A stretch of DNA of 64,000 nt from Nostoc parmelioides FACHB-3921 (GCF_014696625.1 NZ_JACJQL010000025.1:35199-99198), one strand, 5' to 3'; positions 9,610 through 18,141 are shown, counted from the first letter of the stretch. The notes: generated by a model from the sequence alone, not told the origin. Numbers and translations: made by a program.

Positions 9610-10476
9610 ATGAGTTTTATTAAAAGTATGGATAAACAAGAAACGGTTAATAATTCCCTGATTAACTACATTGAGCAGGTGTTGATTATTGCTCATAAAG
9701 AATCAACTGAACAGTTAGAAGCAACCTTAACTAAAGAGGGATTCAATTACCAAGTTCTCCGCCAAGAAAGTCAGCCAGAATATCAGAATTTTTCTCGTAG
9801 TTATCTCTGTTTACTAAATCATAGAAGCGCCTGGGGAAAAGCTATACAAACTGAGAAGCCAACACTCATTGTTGAAGCAGATTTTGTGCCAGTCGTTGGT
9901 TTTGGTAAGTTACCTTTACCTTATAATCCTCATCAAACTGATGTTGGTATTAGTTGGCTTTACACTTGTGCGCCCCAGGTTTATCATGTTTCACCAGAAG
10001 GCTATGCTCAAGGTTTTTCCACTTCCGCCGTTGCTTATATTGTAAATTCGCAAAGTGCTACTTATTTATTAGAACTAGCTGATGAAATCACAGAAAAAAT
10101 AGGAGCTACTAAATACTCAACTTGGGATTCCGATATTGATAAATTTCTCCTCCAACGTAAGCTGAAAAATTATATTCCTTGGCGCAATTATGGGGAACAT
10201 GGAGGTTTACCCAACCCAGAACATCGACAAAACAATCTGGGTAACGTTCATCACGCCGATATCCTCTACGGTAAACTTGCCTTTACGCCGTTGTATGCCC
10301 TTGGCGAACAAGGTGGAACATGGAAATTTCTGAAAGTGAGATTGCAAGCGCGCCTCAAAGGAATTGCCCGTTTGGCAGTAGGGCGCTTTTTACGTCCGCC
10401 AGTCATCCAAGGTTCTACAACTCCCTTGAGATTAATTAGATTTGCTTTATTGCGACAATTGTCCTTGAGGCTGTAG
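9610..10476 (+). CDS. Glycosyltransferase family 25-like protein
   Basis: The 288-residue protein resembles LPS-modifying GT25 transferases. After about 20 residues it has a nucleotide-binding-type start (VLIIAHKES), then SYLCLLNHRSAWGKAI, like the GT25 segment GC-x-SH-x-x-xW. The acidic loop LIVEADFVP is equivalent to the family's ILEDD motif. The fourth position (VEAD) differs from the usual EDD, so metal binding may be altered. There is no signal peptide, and the C terminus is basic with an amphipathic helix that could associate with the membrane. The likely role is transfer of a sugar to lipopolysaccharide or an exopolysaccharide precursor; donor and acceptor are unknown. Confidence 0.7.
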   Translation: MSFIKSMDKQETVNNSLINYIEQVLIIAHKESTEQLEATLTKEGFNYQVLRQESQPEYQNFSRSYLCLLNHRSAWGKAIQTEKPTLIVEADFVPVVGFGKLPLPYNPHQTDVGISWLYTCAPQVYHVSPEGYAQGFSTSAVAYIVNSQSATYLLELADEITEKIGATKYSTWDSDIDKFLLQRKLKNYIPWRNYGEHGGLPNPEHRQNNLGNVHHADILYGKLAFTPLYALGEQGGTWKFLKVRLQARLKGIARLAVGRFLRPPVIQGSTTPLRLIRFALLRQLSLRL

Positions 10477-10611
10477 TCAAGAGTCAAAAGTCAATAGTCC
10501 ATAGTCAAAAATCCTGTTCACTAATGACTAATGACATAATTTTTGCCCAACTTAGTTTAGAGGTGATACTCTGCGCTAGGGTAGAAATTGACGCGCGATT
10601 TGTGATTTCCT

Positions 10612-11952
10612 GTGCTTCCTTGTAAACGACCAACTTTAGTCTTGAGCTTGGCTGTTTTGTTGACTTCATTAACAGCCTGTGCAAACACTCCAACTGCCAA
10701 AAACCTAGAACAGTCTTTGGCAGCAGATCCGAGATTGCAAACTAATCAAGTGATCTTTGGGGAAACTAAGGAGGGTGAACCCCAGCCAGAGCAAAATCAA
10801 CCCTCAGTCCAATTACCTGCGGATTTCCCCCAAGATATACCTTTATATCAAAATGCTCAATTACAGGAAATTACCCCCGCCAGTGGTTCAGAAAAACGCG
10901 TATCAACTCGTTGGCTGAGTCCAGACCCCAGCAATTTTATTAGTAGTTTTTATCGTAATCAGTTCCAGACCAACAATTGGCAGATTTTACAACAGCCAAC
11001 TGATGATGTGGAGGGAACTTTTGCTGCACGTCGGAACGATTTGCTGGTAAATGTGTCGATTCAACCCAAATCGGTAACGAACGCCGCAGCCAATCAACCC
11101 CAAACAGCAACATCAATCAAGATTGAGTACGTCCCCAATAGCACCGCCACAGCAGCATCCAATATTCCCACGGCAGGTAATACCCAGTTTATCGGCCCAG
11201 TACCACCGACGAATTGGGCGAAAGATAATTCCACTACTCCAACAGTCGCATCAGAATTTAACGATATAAATAAAGCACCTCAACAACTGCGCCAATATAT
11301 TCAAGATTTAGCTGCGTTGGGCGTTTTTAGTTCTGCATCTTCAACGAATAAGAATAATAATAATCCCGCCAACCAATTTGAACCCGGTAAAATCATTACC
11401 CGGCGAGAATATGCTCGTTGGTTAGTCAATGCCAATAACGCTATGTATGCCAATAATTCAGCGAAGCAGATTCGCTTGGCTGGGGAAAGTACACAAGCAG
11501 CATTTACTGATGTGTCGTCTCAAGATGCTGACTTTCCAGCCATTCAAGGATTAGCCGAAGCTGGTTTAATTCCTAGCCCCTTATCGGGAGATGCGACAGC
11601 AGTTTTGTTCCGTCCTGATGCACCCTTGACTAGGGAACAGTTGATTTTGTGGAAAGTTCCCCTAGACACCCGTCAAGCTTTACCCAATGCCAATTTAGAA
11701 GCGGTGAAAGAAACGTGGGGTTTCCAAGATGTAGGGAAAATTGACCCCAAAGCTTTAAGGGCAGTTTTAGCGGATTTTCAAAATGGTGAACAGGCGAATA
11801 TTCGCCGCATATTTGGTTATACAACACTGTTTCAACCCAAAAAACCAGTGACTCGCGCTGAAGCTGCTGGTGCTTTGTGGTATTTCGGCAGTCAGGGTGA
11901 GGGTATATCGGCTGTTGATGCACTCAAGTTAAAACAAACAACTACGCAGTAA
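10612..11952 (+). CDS. Lipoprotein with S-layer homology (SLH) domains
   Basis: The GTG-initiated protein starts with a lipoprotein signal peptide ending in the lipobox LTAC (Cys about residue 23), so it should be lipid-anchored. Residues about 60-170 form an unassigned alpha/beta domain with PADFPQDIPLYQNA-type sequence. Residues about 220-430 contain two SLH-type segments with the characteristic ITRREYARWLV, FRPDAPLTREQ and VTRAEAAGALW patterns. SLH domains bind peptidoglycan-linked polymers, so the protein probably bridges the cell wall and a membrane. Glutamine/asparagine-rich linkers are prominent. No operon partner is evident. Confidence 0.85.
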   Translation: MLPCKRPTLVLSLAVLLTSLTACANTPTAKNLEQSLAADPRLQTNQVIFGETKEGEPQPEQNQPSVQLPADFPQDIPLYQNAQLQEITPASGSEKRVSTRWLSPDPSNFISSFYRNQFQTNNWQILQQPTDDVEGTFAARRNDLLVNVSIQPKSVTNAAANQPQTATSIKIEYVPNSTATAASNIPTAGNTQFIGPVPPTNWAKDNSTTPTVASEFNDINKAPQQLRQYIQDLAALGVFSSASSTNKNNNNPANQFEPGKIITRREYARWLVNANNAMYANNSAKQIRLAGESTQAAFTDVSSQDADFPAIQGLAEAGLIPSPLSGDATAVLFRPDAPLTREQLILWKVPLDTRQALPNANLEAVKETWGFQDVGKIDPKALRAVLADFQNGEQANIRRIFGYTTLFQPKKPVTRAEAAGALWYFGSQGEGISAVDALKLKQTTTQ

Positions 11953-12091
11953 GCTATGACCTTTTTTGAATTCAAAATGCAAAATTCAAAATTCACGTAG
12001 GAAGAAGAATTTTTTTGAATTTAATAATTTTGGGTACAAGCCCCCACCATAATCTTCTCTACGAGACGCTGCGCGAATGATTTGGTGGTCT

Positions 12092-12142
12092 ACAATTAGT
12101 GGCGAGTCCAAGTAGTGGCGAGTCCAAGCTCCCACTAATTGT
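12092..12142. repeat. Hairpin enclosing a 16-bp tandem repeat
   Basis: The 11-bp perfect inverted repeat ACAATTAGTGG/CCACTAATTGT encloses two copies of AGTGGCGAGTCCAAG at 12098-12112 and 12114-12128. The left arm overlaps the first repeat copy. Confidence 0.8.
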
Positions 12143-12311
12143 CTTTAATTTTGAATTTTGCGGAAAGTTCTGTAGGCGGTGAATCCATTGCTGTAGGAGG
12201 GTTTCCCTCCGTAGGCAACTGGTGAACCCGGAGGGGTTTCCCGCCGTAGGAAACTTTTCAAGACGAATTTTTAATTTTGAATTGGAGCGAAGCGACTTGA
12301 CGCTTGGTTTG

Positions 12312-12353
12312 TTGACAGTTGACGGTTGACGGTTGATGGTTAACTGTCAACCG
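12312..12353 (+). repeat. Heptanucleotide tandem repeat (TTGACGG type)
   Basis: Six consecutive 7-base units (TTGACAG, TTGACGG twice, TTGATGG, TTAACTG, TCAACCG) show drift from one end to the other. The last units are near-complements of the first, so the array can also fold. Confidence 0.8.
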
Positions 12354-12583
12354 CCAACATGAAAAGATGTGCAAGTTAAAGTAAAGGCAGCTTAGGAAAT
12401 GCGATGGTCTGCTAGCGATCGTTGGTCATTGGCTTACATTGCCAATTAATCTGATTACGAAAATTCACTTAAAATCTTGATATTTTTAGCTAATTTTTCT
12501 TGATATCTTATAGTTAGCTATGTAAAGTTACTTAGCTAAGATTAGCAATGCTGTACAGGGTGTTAAAAAGGTTAATCATTTAG

Positions 12584-12745
12584 GGCGTTGCTGATTAGTG
12601 GGATGATTTTTGTCTCACGCATTCGCCCTTGGCGTTCCCGCAGGGTAGGCGCATACCCCTAAAGCGGAACCCGCAGGGTAGACGCAAAGAATCAATATTC
12701 TGCTTTGTACAAAAGTCCCAATTCATCCCGCATTTATGCAACGCC
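12584..12745. mobile_element. MITE, copy 1 (162 bp)
   Basis: A non-coding element bounded by perfect 8-bp terminal inverted repeats, GGCGTTGC and GCAACGCC, with further near-terminal complementarity (GGGATGA / TCATCCC). It is flanked exactly by an 11-bp direct repeat, TAATCATTTAG (12573-12583 and 12746-12756), which is the target duplication. A second copy lies at 63711-63839. This copy contains an additional 33 bp bounded by two copies of CCCGCAGGGTAG(G/A)CGCA. No transposase is encoded, so it must be moved in trans, perhaps by an IS4-like enzyme given the 10-11-bp duplications (inference). Confidence 0.88.
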
Positions 12746-12824
12746 TAATCATTTAGTTAACAGCATCGTTTGTTGTAACTTTATCAAACAAGCTCAACAA
12801 TAACATTCCATTATTTCACTAAAA

Positions 12825-13871
12825 ATGAAAACTAAATTCATCGGGGCAAGTTTGATTACACTCTCCTTAATGTCGCCGCTAAAAGCTTCGGCTGCAAATT
12901 TTACCGGGATTTACGTATTTGGCGATAGCCTATCTGATACAGGTAATACATTTCAGCTTTCCGGTGGGTTAGTTGATCCATTAAATGCTGTTCCTCCCAG
13001 CCCGCCGTATGAGCCAGGGCGTTTTTCTAATGGTTCAATATGGGTAGATTATGTAGGAAACAAGTTAGGTTTAACACCCACGCCCATCACTAATCTACTT
13101 CCTGATTTAAATGTTAGCCGTCCTCTGACTACACCCTTTCCCACACAAGGTATTAACTTCGCTATCGGTGGTGCTAATTCCGGTCAAGGTAACTCTTTTG
13201 GTTTCCCTTTACCTGGAGTTTTAGAGCAAGTATCTGCTTTTCAAGCATTACTACAGGTTAATCAACAAAGCCTTGATCCTAATGCGCTCTATACTGTATC
13301 TGGTGGTGCAAATGACTACCTCTTTCCTCCTCAGTCCAGTGATCCCAATAGACCCCAACCCTACACGAATATTTCCCAAGCTGTAAGTAACCTAGCGGCA
13401 ATAGGTGCAAAAAATATTTTAGTATTCAACTTGCCGGATTTAGGTAAGATTCCAGCATCGGGAACAAATGGTCGCAATCCTGCAATGCTGACTCAAGCAA
13501 CTCTAGATTTCAACTCAAACTTAGCCAAAAATCTAGACGAAATTCGGAAAAACCAACAAGTAAATATCATTGAAATTGATATTTATTCTTTAGTTAATCG
13601 TGTGCTTGATACTCCAAGCGAATTTGGTTTTGAAAATGTAACTAATTCTTGTCTGTCTCAGTTTCTTAATTGTCGTAACAACCCCAGCCAATATTTTTTC
13701 TGGGATGATGTTCACCCAACAACTGATGGTCATCAATTAGTAGCAGAATCAGTCTTAGCGGCGACAACTCCTGAGTCTTCAACTACAGTTGGTATATTAT
13801 TCCTGGGTGCATTGGGTGCAATGAGCAGCATCAAAAGCTTACAGAGAAAATCAATTAAATCTTCAATTTAG
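12825..13871 (+). CDS. Exported GDSL/SGNH-family esterase with PEP-CTERM-like tail
   Basis: This 348-residue protein has a cleavable signal peptide (about 1-23). Block I of SGNH hydrolases follows as VFGDSLSDTGN, with Ser as nucleophile. The block III Gly-Asn pattern is SGGANDY, and the catalytic Asp-x-x-His is in WDDVHPT near residue 297. Family members hydrolyse lipid or sugar esters. The C terminus has a short PESS motif, a hydrophobic helix and a basic end (QRKS), the arrangement of PEP-CTERM/exosortase sorting signals. This suggests surface or outer-membrane delivery rather than free secretion. A hairpin terminator follows. Confidence 0.88.
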   Translation: MKTKFIGASLITLSLMSPLKASAANFTGIYVFGDSLSDTGNTFQLSGGLVDPLNAVPPSPPYEPGRFSNGSIWVDYVGNKLGLTPTPITNLLPDLNVSRPLTTPFPTQGINFAIGGANSGQGNSFGFPLPGVLEQVSAFQALLQVNQQSLDPNALYTVSGGANDYLFPPQSSDPNRPQPYTNISQAVSNLAAIGAKNILVFNLPDLGKIPASGTNGRNPAMLTQATLDFNSNLAKNLDEIRKNQQVNIIEIDIYSLVNRVLDTPSEFGFENVTNSCLSQFLNCRNNPSQYFFWDDVHPTTDGHQLVAESVLAATTPESSTTVGILFLGALGAMSSIKSLQRKSIKSSI

Positions 13872-13907
13872 TAACGAATGTTACTGCTAAATCATTAGCC
13901 ATCTCTT

Positions 13908-13940
13908 GCTCATTCATTTACGTGAATGAGCGATTCTTTT
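13908..13940 (+). terminator. Terminator after the GDSL esterase gene
   Basis: A perfect 9-bp stem GCTCATTCA/TGAATGAGC with a 6-base loop is followed by GATTCTTTT, 36 bases after the stop codon. Confidence 0.75.
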
Positions 13941-14051
13941 CAAGAATAGATATACAAAAATAGTTATGTAGTTCTAGTTTAAACACGCTTGTCCTACAAT
14001 ATATTGAATATAATTGGATATAGCTGATATGGAGATTAAATAAAAGCATTA

Positions 14052-15092
14052 ATGTGGAATTACAACGAATTATTTGAAAATATCGAAGAATTAGTTATGC
14101 ACCATTCGCCCAGTGGCGCAGAAGCCGAAATTAATCAACTTTTGCTACAAAAATTTGCGGCGCTTGGTGTAGAGGTTTGGAGCGATCGCGCAGATAATAT
14201 CATAGCCAAAATTCCGGGGAAGAATTCTGAGCGAGCAGTAGCCATCACAGCCCACAAAGACGAAATAGGGGCGATCGTCAAAAATATCGGTGATACAGGA
14301 AAAGTGGAAGTCCGCAAGCTTGGCGGTGCTTACCCTTGGGTTTATGGTGAGGGTGTCGTTGATTTATTAGGAGACAACGAAACCATTAGCGGTATTCTCA
14401 GTTTTGGTTCCCGCCACGTTTCCCACGAATCACCGCAGAAAGTCCAACAAGAAGACACAGCCGTTAAATGGGAAAACGCCTGGATTGAAACCAAACGCAC
14501 TACCGAGGAATTAGAGGCTGCTGGGATTCGTCCAGGGACAAGAATGGTAATTGGCAAACATCGCAAACGTCCCGTGAGACTACAGGATCACATTGCTAGT
14601 TATACATTAGATAACAAAGCATCAGTAGCGATTTTGTTGGCTTTAGTTCAACAATTAAAACAGCCAGCAATTGATGTTTATTTAGTAGCATCGGCTAAAG
14701 AAGAAGTAGGCGCAATTGGGGCGTTATTCTTCACGCAAAATCAGCAATTAGATGCCTTAATCGCCTTAGAAATTTGTCCCATATCTGAAGAATATCCTGT
14801 TAAAGATAGTGAAAATCCCGTACTTTTAGTTCAGGATGCCTATGGGATATATGATGAGGGATTAAACGGACAGTTGCGCCAATGTGCCAAGCAATTAGAT
14901 ATGCCTGTACAACTAACTACCTTAAGTGGCTTTGGTAGTGATGCGTCAATTGCAATGAAATTTGGTCATGTGGGACGTGCTGCTTGTTTGGCATTTCCTA
15001 CCCAAAACACCCACGGTTATGAAATTGCTCATTTAGGTGCAATTTCTAACTGTATTAATTTATTGAAGGCTTTTTGTGAAACTGAGTTTTAG
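14052..15092 (+). CDS. M42-family metallopeptidase (glutamyl/deblocking aminopeptidase-like)
   Basis: M42 enzymes are cytoplasmic, dodecameric, di-zinc aminopeptidases. Expected metal-site segments are present: ITAHKDEIG (His and Asp), DNKASVA (bridging Asp), AKEEVGAIGA (catalytic Glu-Glu) and LEICP. The C-terminal His is in FPTQNTHGYEIAH. Length (346 aa) is normal and there is no signal peptide. The usual family consensus AHxDE is kept as AHKDE. The gene is isolated, 209 bp before the AvaI-type methyltransferase gene. Confidence 0.9.
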   Translation: MWNYNELFENIEELVMHHSPSGAEAEINQLLLQKFAALGVEVWSDRADNIIAKIPGKNSERAVAITAHKDEIGAIVKNIGDTGKVEVRKLGGAYPWVYGEGVVDLLGDNETISGILSFGSRHVSHESPQKVQQEDTAVKWENAWIETKRTTEELEAAGIRPGTRMVIGKHRKRPVRLQDHIASYTLDNKASVAILLALVQQLKQPAIDVYLVASAKEEVGAIGALFFTQNQQLDALIALEICPISEEYPVKDSENPVLLVQDAYGIYDEGLNGQLRQCAKQLDMPVQLTTLSGFGSDASIAMKFGHVGRAACLAFPTQNTHGYEIAHLGAISNCINLLKAFCETEF

Positions 15093-15301
15093 GGAAAATA
15101 ATATTATTTTTTACAATAAATCATAGAAAGAATGTATTCAATATTTAACTTGATCACTGTAGGAGTATAACAAAGTATGATCAGGTTTTAACTGTTGTCA
15201 ATTAGTCTATAAAAAATAGGGTTCAAATCTTAAGTGATAGACGATAGTGCTTTGTACTGATAGAATCTTAGGTTACCTCTTTATTACAAGAAAAATATAA
15301 A

Positions 15302-16750
15302 ATGACTTCATTTGAGCTTGAGAGCCCAACAGAAATAAAGACTGACCCGACTGATCTTGATCAAGAGAGTGATTTCTTTGTACAAGAAATTTTTCGATTC
15401 AATAAAGCGCTTGAGCAACGCTTTAGAGATAAGATGCGATTGCATGAAAGTTTAAGTCGAAAAATAGTTAGTTTTCAAGCTAATAAGTCAAAACCTCAGT
15501 ATCGCTGGTTTAAATATAAAGAAGCTTTTTCAGTTGATTTGGTCAATCAGTTAATATTTGAGTACGAGAAAAAATCATTTGAGAGGATTCTTGACCCCTT
15601 CGCAGGAGCAGGAACAATGCTATTTGCCTGTAGTGATGCCGGTATTCAAGCAGATGGAATAGAAGTGTTACCTATTGGTCAAGAGATTATTGAAGTAAGG
15701 AAAATAATCCAGCGACAATTCCGTCGAGAAGATTTTTTGAGATTGATTGAATGGTACAAACAAAAACCTTGGAATCAGCATAATAATAGAAAATATCTTA
15801 ATCGTTTAAGAATTACTGACGGAGCTTATCCTCCTGAAACAGAAGCATCAATAGAAAGATTTTTATTTTCTATAGAAAAAGAGAATATTTTTGTGAAACA
15901 AGTTCTCCGTTTTTCTTTACTATGTATTCTTGAATCTATCAGCTATACCCGTAAAGATGGACAGTATCTACGTTGGGATAAAAGAGCATTTAGGAAAGGG
16001 GGATCAGATAAATTTGATAAAGGTAAAATTCTGGATTTCGATGAAGCAATTACTGGGCAAATAAAATTAATTTTGAATGATTCCTTTGACGTGATAAGTA
16101 ATACATTATTTTGTTATGGGACTCAAAGAAGTGAAATTAATTTATTTAATGCTTCATGTCTTAAAATTCTGCCTGAATTTGAGCAAGATTTTTACGACTG
16201 TATCATTACTTCTCCACCCTATTGTAATCGTTATGACTATACACGTACATACGCTCTAGAATTAGCTCTATTAGGTGTGGGAGAAAGAGATATAGTACAA
16301 CTTAGGCAAGATATGCTGAGTTGTACTGTTGAAAACAAAGAAAAGTCTCTCATTCACAATTGGCAAGAAGCATTACGTATACTTGATCAACAAGAATTGT
16401 TACAAAGTATCTTGCGCTTTCTTGAGCGAGAGCTTGAAAGAAAAAAACTTAATAATAACGGTATTCCTCGTATGATAAAAGGATATTTCTACGAAATGGC
16501 TTGCGTTATTATAGAATGCTTTAGAGTTTTAAAAAATGGCTCACCTTTATTTATGGTAAATGATAATGTTCGCTATGCAGGTATTGATATTTCGGTTGAT
16601 TTAATTCTTTCTAATATTGCAGAAAAAATTGGTTTTAATGTGGAGAGAATTCTTGTCTTACCTACTGGCAAAGGTAACAGTAGCCAACAAATGGGGATAC
16701 ATGGAAGAAAGACACTTCGCAAATGTGTGTATGTTTGGAGAAAACCCTAG
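15302..16750 (+). CDS. avaIM: AvaI-type DNA methyltransferase (CYCGRG)
   Basis: This 482-residue protein has SAM-binding motif I as DPFAGAGT (98-105) and catalytic motif IV as TSPPY (303-307). The SPPY form is typical of exocyclic N4-cytosine and some N6-adenine methyltransferases. The two motifs are about 200 residues apart, with motif I first. The stop codon overlaps the GTG start of the endonuclease by one base (TAGTG). The downstream protein is recognisably the AvaI/BsoBI endonuclease, so this enzyme should protect CYCGRG; 482 residues is the length I recall for M.AvaI. The gene is more AT-rich than its neighbours, consistent with acquisition by transfer. Confidence 0.92.
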   Translation: MTSFELESPTEIKTDPTDLDQESDFFVQEIFRFNKALEQRFRDKMRLHESLSRKIVSFQANKSKPQYRWFKYKEAFSVDLVNQLIFEYEKKSFERILDPFAGAGTMLFACSDAGIQADGIEVLPIGQEIIEVRKIIQRQFRREDFLRLIEWYKQKPWNQHNNRKYLNRLRITDGAYPPETEASIERFLFSIEKENIFVKQVLRFSLLCILESISYTRKDGQYLRWDKRAFRKGGSDKFDKGKILDFDEAITGQIKLILNDSFDVISNTLFCYGTQRSEINLFNASCLKILPEFEQDFYDCIITSPPYCNRYDYTRTYALELALLGVGERDIVQLRQDMLSCTVENKEKSLIHNWQEALRILDQQELLQSILRFLERELERKKLNNNGIPRMIKGYFYEMACVIIECFRVLKNGSPLFMVNDNVRYAGIDISVDLILSNIAEKIGFNVERILVLPTGKGNSSQQMGIHGRKTLRKCVYVWRKP

Positions 16751-17697
16751 TGCCATATCAATATCATCTTCAAAGCAATGATGATCTTGTGACTCCATAT
16801 CAAGAAGTCAGAGCAGGATTTGTTGCTTTAGCTTTAGAAAGAAATCGAAAAGCAACACCATTTGTTGAGCAGGCAAGAGCATTAAAGATCCGAGTAAGCC
16901 AAATTGAAAGGCCTCAAGACCTTTTACAAATGAGGGATATTAGACCTACTCTACTAGCTGCCTCTGGGGTATCAGATAAAGCTGCTGGACACCTTCAAGA
17001 ACAAGATAAAGTCGATGCAATAGAAGGTTTAATTCAAAACTTCCTAGAGCCTGCTGGAGAAAACTTTGTAGAAGAACTAGTTTACCGTTTCCTACTTACG
17101 CGTGGAGATACACTTGGTGGATCAATGCGAAATGTTGGTGGTATACTTGCTGAACGTAAATTTGCAAGATATATTATTTCTGCACTAACTCTATCGAATA
17201 CCTCTTATAAATGGCTAGATAAAAACAGCAAAACTTGGCTTAATCAACCTGATGATGATACAGACATTGAATTACGTCTTAGGGGATTAAGTTGGAACTT
17301 GGAGGGTAGGAATAGGACTTTTATTTATAATGTAAATGTTCCGATTGTGCGGAAAAATATTGATATTTGTTTGTTTGGTTGCAGACAAAATGAAATTGAA
17401 AAGAATATAATTTCAAACCCAGATATCTACATAGCTCTAGGTGAATTAAAGGGCGGTATTGACCCAGCAGGAGCAGACGAACATTGGAAAACAGCGAACA
17501 GTGCTTTAGCCAGAATCAGAACAGCATTTGATCAGCACAGTCTTCAGCCATATACTTTTTTTGTGGGATCTGCTATAGAAAAAAGCATGGCAGAAGAAAT
17601 TTGGCATCAACTAAATTCTGGCATTCTTACTAATGCAGCAAACCTCACTCAGCCTGACCAAGTTGCCTCTTTATGCGCTTGGTTTATTCAACTTTGA
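16750..17697 (+). CDS. avaIR: Type II restriction endonuclease, AvaI/BsoBI family
   Basis: Starting at the GTG that overlaps the methyltransferase stop, this encodes 315 residues, the length I recall for R.AvaI. It aligns from memory along its whole length with BsoBI: the segments GELKGGIDPAGADEHWKTAN, EPAGE-F, GDTLGG-MRN and CAWFIQL all have close BsoBI counterparts. The PD-(D/E)xK-type active site is seen as D205 (KNIDICLF) and E232-L-K234. The enzyme should cut C^YCGRG, leaving four-base 5' overhangs. Translation is probably coupled to the methyltransferase by the one-base overlap. The assignment rests on recalled sequence similarity, not on a search. Confidence 0.93.
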   Translation: MPYQYHLQSNDDLVTPYQEVRAGFVALALERNRKATPFVEQARALKIRVSQIERPQDLLQMRDIRPTLLAASGVSDKAAGHLQEQDKVDAIEGLIQNFLEPAGENFVEELVYRFLLTRGDTLGGSMRNVGGILAERKFARYIISALTLSNTSYKWLDKNSKTWLNQPDDDTDIELRLRGLSWNLEGRNRTFIYNVNVPIVRKNIDICLFGCRQNEIEKNIISNPDIYIALGELKGGIDPAGADEHWKTANSALARIRTAFDQHSLQPYTFFVGSAIEKSMAEEIWHQLNSGILTNAANLTQPDQVASLCAWFIQL

Positions 17698-17698
17698 C

Positions 17699-17727
17699 GT
17701 ACAGTGACTAATTATTTGTCACTGTAC
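17699..17727 (+). terminator. Hairpin after the AvaI operon
   Basis: A perfect 10-bp inverted repeat GTACAGTGAC/GTCACTGTAC with a 9-base loop begins two bases after the endonuclease stop. It lacks a good T-tract but lies where a transcript-end stabilising hairpin is expected. Confidence 0.6.
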
Positions 17728-17769
17728 ACAAGAATTAGTCAAGACAAGAATATGATTTCCTGAAACCTA

Positions 17770-17841
17770 AGCCGATGATGGGATTTGAACCCACGGCCTG
17801 CTGATTACGAATCAGCTGCTCTACCACTGAGCCACATCGGC
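17770..17841 (-). tRNA. tRNA-Thr (anticodon CGU)
   Basis: Read on the minus strand, the sequence folds into a full cloverleaf. It has a perfect 7-bp acceptor stem GCCGATG/CATCGGC, a D arm GCTC...GAGC, an anticodon stem GCTGA/TCAGC around the loop TTCGTAA, and a T arm with TTCAAAT. The anticodon CGT reads ACG, threonine. No CCA is encoded, as usual in cyanobacteria. Confidence 0.96.
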
Positions 17842-17874
17842 ATATACGATAAGAGATTATAGCATTATTTACTT

Positions 17875-18141
17875 ATGGTGGAACCTAATCCCAAAAAGCG
17901 TTTGAATCCTGAACAATATGCCCGCCTGAAAGCAGAAATGGCAGCCCCATATCGTGGCTTACGGCAACTTCTCTATATTGGTTTTGGTGCTTCGGGCTTT
18001 ATTGGGGCACTTATCTTCTTTTTTCAGATACTGGCTGGGCGAGATGTGGAAACTGCTTTACCTAACTTCGCTCTGCAAATAGGAGTTGTGGCGCTGATGA
18101 TTTTTTTCTGGCGTTGGGAACAAAGCCGCCAAAAGCTATAA
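17875..18141 (+). CDS. DUF3493-like small membrane protein
   Basis: This 88-residue protein has a basic, soluble N terminus with PEQYARLKAEMAAPYRGLR and two hydrophobic segments (about 35-52 and 63-79). The pattern is that of the cyanobacterial/plastid DUF3493 family. The role is unknown; it is probably a thylakoid or plasma membrane protein. It is divergent from the tRNA and followed by its own hairpin. Confidence 0.7.
   Translation: MVEPNPKKRLNPEQYARLKAEMAAPYRGLRQLLYIGFGASGFIGALIFFFQILAGRDVETALPNFALQIGVVALMIFFWRWEQSRQKL

Larger units (their letters stand above)
11953..12824. other. Repeat-rich intergenic region
   Basis: This 872-bp stretch has no protein gene. It holds, in order, AAAATTC-type short repeats, a hairpin with an internal 16-bp tandem repeat (12092-12142), two imperfect copies of a GGAGGG-TTTCCC-CCGTAGG motif near 12190-12250, TTGACGG-type heptamers (12312-12353) and a complete MITE with target duplications (12573-12756). 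Such clustering is typical of Nostoc repeat sinks. Confidence 0.7.

Noticed and set aside
12312..12353. Regular short repeats that might be a CRISPR array
   Set aside because: The units are seven bases long with no spacers; these are STRRs. No CRISPR-like repeat-spacer array was seen anywhere.
15219..15229. GGGTTCAAATC upstream of the methyltransferase gene matches the T-arm of the tRNA-Thr, suggesting an attachment-site duplication
   Set aside because: The orientation is inverted relative to the tRNA and the match is only 11 bp of a generic T-loop sequence, so it cannot be a direct-repeat att site.
17770..17841. tRNA-Thr as an integration site for the AvaI cassette
   Set aside because: No integrase gene and no duplicated tRNA 3' end were found on the other side of the cassette.
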